64,000 nt of DNA from Bradyrhizobium barranii subsp. barranii. GTDB lineage: Bacteria > Pseudomonadota > Alphaproteobacteria > Rhizobiales > Xanthobacteraceae. The notes below the pieces were generated by a model, which made no database searches, had not been told where the DNA came from, and saw only the letters and a list, made by a program, of their open reading frames with translations. A program made the position numbers and the translations under genes. The stretch covers positions 8,229,501 through 8,293,500 of the forward strand of contig NZ_CP086136.1 in assembly GCF_017565645.3 (NCBI RefSeq). Direction: 5' to 3'. Below, one piece after another: positions 61,539-64,000 of this stretch (positions are counted from its first letter, which is position 1; every line of letters begins with the position of its first letter).

Positions 61539-62622
61539 TCACGTCCTCAGCACGAGGTGTGCGTAGGCCTCTGCCCTCATGCCGTAGGTCCATGCGACCG
61601 CTTCGCGCGCCGTGCGCAGATTGGCCGGCACCTGGAGGAAGAAATGCCTGCGCGTGCCGTCCGGCTCGGGCGTGGCGTTGACGACCTCCACGGCCGCCCA
61701 AGGCGTCCGCGGCGAGCCAGTTGCGGCGCCACAGGATTCCGGTCTCGTCCTCGGCCACACAGGTGGCGCCGCCGAGCGCGACGTAACGTTCCGGCGTCAT
61801 GATCTCGATCATGCAGCGGCGGACCTGGACGTCGACTTGCTCGTCGATCGCAGCGAGCGTGATCCGGTCCCGATGTTCTATGATCCAGCGGGGCACCTCC
61901 ACCCCGCGCCAGGCCCAGATCGACCAGCCGTCGGGATAACGCAGTGCCGGACCGCTGGCGTGATCCAGCCGGTCGCGCGCGTCACCGCACATGAGGTTCG
62001 GTCGCTCCGCGGGCCAGCAGGTGTACTCGTGCGGCTGTAGCCAGCCCACGCTCGTCGCGAGCTGCATCAGGCCGCGCAGCGGCTCCGCCTCTGCGTGCAG
62101 ACCAAGGACCTCGCGGAGATAGTCATAAGCGCCAAGCCACGACAGATCGTGCGGCCCCGCTGCGCAGGTCGAAAAGCCCCGCGGAGCAGCGAGCGCCTGT
62201 AACACGCCGGAGAACGACAGGCCGGTTCAGCGCAGCTGGCCCAGCATGGACAGATTTTGCTCCGGCACGCTGCGTATCACCGCGTCGGCCGCAGCGGCGA
62301 CCAGCAGGTCGGCGGGATCGACTGCGCTGTCGACTGCGGCAAGCACCTTCCGGTGAACCCGCGCTTCAACCTGCGAAGCTATGCGCCGGCGCAGGCGATC
62401 GAGGAGACGAAAGCGCACATTGCCGCCGTCGCCCTGCGACATCCGGCCGGCAAGCCCGGACAGCGCCAGCGGGCTGTCGCACCATACGATGCGGGCCGGC
62501 GGCTCCAGTCCTGCGGCCTCATAGGCAAGACGCACGCCCTGCTCCGCGGTGTCGCGATCGGCAGGCGCCGTCGAGCGTCGGATGGCTCTCCACCGCGCGC
62601 GGTAATCGCCCAACGCCGCCAT
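61539..62622 (-). pseudogene. DUF6745-like protein gene with an in-frame stop and a frameshift
   Basis: Begins MAALGDYRARWRAIRRSTAP, reads 131 residues to SMLGQLR, then TGA at 62229-62227, and continues in the same frame (TGLSFSGVLQALAAPRGFST, DLSWLGAYDYLREVLGL, DGWSIWAWRGVEVPRWIIEH, PERYVALGGATCVAEDETGI). Near 61700 the frame slips by one base; the end AAVEVVNATPEPDGTRRHFF, VPANLRTAREAVAWTYGMRA and a stop at 61539 are in the other frame. Joined, ~360 residues of what I take to be the DUF6745 family. A TGG-to-TGA change would explain the stop. Confidence 0.75.
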
Positions 62623-62643
62623 CTGCCCGCAGACAGCGCCTGC

Positions 62644-62988
62644 TCAGTCGGCGAGGACGCGCGCATCCCGAGGCCCCAGTTCACGCTGGCGGCGCACCCC
62701 ATAGGTCCCTCGCGGCAGCGTCAGCGGCGCATGCTCCTGATGCGTCACCCGCGCATAGGCCGAGGCGATCTGGAGATGCCCGAGATAGAGCCCGGCCGGA
62801 ATGTCGCGCGCCAGATCGTCGTCGCGAAACAGCGTCACGCGCTCGTGGATCGCATGACAATGTCCCGTGGCCTCGCCCTCCAGCAGGACCAGAGGCGCAC
62901 CTTCGGCGATTTCGGCGAGCGTTCCCGATGGCGCTACATCGGGTACCCGCTCGATCAGCAGGTCACCTTGCGCAAAAATCTCGGCCAT
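62644..62988 (-). CDS. Conserved hypothetical protein, partner of the DUF6745-like gene
   Basis: 114 residues: MAEIFAQGDLLIERVPDVAP, then LVLLEGEATGHCHAIHERVT, LFRDDDLARDIPAGLYLGHL, SAYARVTHQEHAPLTLPRGT and YGVRRQRELGPRDARVLAD. A beta-rich fold with conserved GEATGH-H and H-EH histidines. It lies 21 bp upstream of the DUF6745-like gene and shares its strand, a pairing I have seen in Bradyrhizobium. A metal-binding or modifying role is possible but unproven. Confidence 0.75.
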   Translation of the reverse strand: MAEIFAQGDLLIERVPDVAPSGTLAEIAEGAPLVLLEGEATGHCHAIHERVTLFRDDDLARDIPAGLYLGHLQIASAYARVTHQEHAPLTLPRGTYGVRRQRELGPRDARVLAD

Positions 62989-63062
62989 CGTGCCTTCTCC
63001 CGTGCCGGCGCATCCGCGGGGAACGCGGATGGCCGGATTCGTTCAACATTGCCGTCGGCGAT

Positions 63063-64000
63063 CTAGTGCACGACCTCGCCATGCAGTGCGAGGTCGAGAC
63101 CGTCGCGCTCCATATCCTCCGACACCCGCAAACCGATAAACAGCTTGATCACGTACAGGATGATCAGGCTGACGACGGCATCGTAGACAAAGACCGTGGC
63201 GACGCCGATGCACTGGTTGATGAACTGGCCCGGGTTTCCCTCCAGAGCCCCCGCGGTGCCGCCATATTGCTCGACGGCGAAGACGCCGGTGAGCAATGCG
63301 CCGACGATGCCGCCGACGGCGTGGACGCCGAAGCAATCGAGCGCGTCGTCATAGCTGAACATGTTCTTGAGCCCGGTGCATCCCCAGTAGCAGAGGACGC
63401 CGGCCGCGATGCCGATCACGAAGGCGCCGATCGGGCCGACGAAACCGGACGCGGGCGTGATGGCGACGAGGCCTGCCACCGCGCCCGAGCAGATGCCGAC
63501 GACCGTCGGCTTGCCCTTGAGCGACCACTCGACCAGCATCCAGGTGAAGCCGGCGACCGCGGTCGCGATCTGCGTCACCAGCATCGCCATGCCGGCCTGC
63601 ATGCCTGCCGTCACCGCGGAGCCCGCGTTGAAGCCGAACCAGCCGACCCACAGCAGCGAGGCGCCGATGAAGGTCAGCACCATGTTGTGGGCCGGTCCCG
63701 CCTCCTTGCGCTTGCCGAGCATGATGGCGCACATCAGGCCTGCCACGCCGGCATTGATATGCACGACAGTCCCGCCGGCGAAGTCGAGCACCTTGACCCA
63801 GGCGGCGTCGTTGCCGGAGGCGAAGATGCCGTCAGGGCCCCACACCCAATGCGCGACCGGCGCGTAGACGAAGATCGCCCACAGGCCGATGAACCAGAGC
63901 ATCGCGGAGAACTTCATCCGCTCGGCGAAGGCCCCTGCAATCAGCGCGGGCGTGATGATCGCGAACGTCATCTGGAAGCAGATGTAGACGCTTTCGGGGA
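63063..64000 (-). CDS. amtB: Ammonium transporter (5' end beyond window)
   Basis: C-terminal ~312 codons; the reading frame continues off the right edge. Amt/Rh signatures are YICFQMTFAIITPALIAGAF, AERMKFSAMLWFIGLWAIF, APVAHWVWGPDGI, the DFAGGTVVHINAGVAGLMCA block (with the first pore histidine), SSLLWVGWFGFNAGSAVTAG and DALDCFGVHAVGGIVGALLT (second histidine). Ends RDGLDLALHGEVVH, the conserved C-terminal tail that contacts GlnK. Conducts ammonium into the cell, controlled by PII proteins. A glnK gene, if present, would lie upstream outside the window. Confidence 0.95.
   Translation of the reverse strand, partial: PESVYICFQMTFAIITPALIAGAFAERMKFSAMLWFIGLWAIFVYAPVAHWVWGPDGIFASGNDAAWVKVLDFAGGTVVHINAGVAGLMCAIMLGKRKEAGPAHNMVLTFIGASLLWVGWFGFNAGSAVTAGMQAGMAMLVTQIATAVAGFTWMLVEWSLKGKPTVVGICSGAVAGLVAITPASGFVGPIGAFVIGIAAGVLCYWGCTGLKNMFSYDDALDCFGVHAVGGIVGALLTGVFAVEQYGGTAGALEGNPGQFINQCIGVATVFVYDAVVSLIILYVIKLFIGLRVSEDMERDGLDLALHGEVVH

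Noticed and set aside
62227..62229. Selenocysteine insertion at the TGA of the DUF6745-like gene
   Set aside because: No supporting stem-loop seen, the gene also has a frameshift, and tryptophan (TGG) is the simplest ancestral codon.

Overview
The window looks like chromosomal DNA of a Bradyrhizobium-type alphaproteobacterium. Coding DNA is GC-rich with strong GGAGG-type ribosome sites. There are perfect FixK/FNR anaeroboxes, orphan ABC-type substrate-binding proteins with a C-terminal RADEVIE-like tail, DUF1127, DUF2934 and DUF1348 proteins, a phasin gene, and many short lineage-type hypothetical proteins. The genus assignment is my inference from family recall and was not tested by a search.

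Layout. 1-8.7 kb: a catabolic cluster. A minus-strand operon holds a TRAP transporter (dctP-dctQ-dctM), a type II 3-dehydroquinate dehydratase, a small ferredoxin-fold-like protein, a frameshifted TIM-barrel isomerase and an FAD oxidoreductase cut by the window edge. It diverges from a GntR/FCD regulator followed by an M24 peptidase-fold protein and an SMP-30 lactonase. The set suggests uptake and breakdown of a carboxylated, possibly quinate- or shikimate-like compound. 8.7-13.2 kb: a low-oxygen patch with two anaeroboxes, a broken potassium channel, a FixK-like regulator and an Omp31-type porin. 13.5-19.7 kb: a B12-binding radical SAM enzyme, a cytochrome P450, and cstA with its small ybdD partner.

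19.7-31.5 kb: toxin-antitoxin relics, a methyltransferase, remnants of a Bug-type binding protein and of a gamma-glutamyltransferase, a dialkylglycine decarboxylase with its divergent LysR regulator, and a hydrolase/alcohol dehydrogenase pair opposite a GlxA-type AraC regulator. 31.8-33.2 kb: a complete IS3-family element. 33.3-36.7 kb: small conserved proteins and a di-heme cytochrome c. 36.9-42.3 kb: two orphan substrate-binding proteins around an AT-richer PIG-V-like membrane gene, followed by deletion scars.

42.5-52.8 kb: the most eroded part. It has many micro-proteins, an integrase remnant, an RlpA-like protein, a duplicated sRNA-like element with terminator, a mosaic tRNA-like sequence, a non-coding array of alternating hairpins, ATP-dependent DNA ligase fragments, three decayed copies of one small gene family, and an IS256-family element that cleanly splits a phasin gene with a 9-bp duplication. 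52.9-64 kb: a 14-repeat RTX-like protein, an exported protein, a MASE4-like sensor kinase, a two-helix potassium channel, a Tat-exported oxalate-decarboxylase-like bicupin, a membrane protein, a broken DUF6745-like gene with its partner, and the 3' part of an ammonium transporter gene.

Several genes carry a single disruption (TIM-barrel isomerase, potassium channel, DUF6745-like gene). These are either young pseudogenes or base-call errors, and the sequence alone cannot say which.
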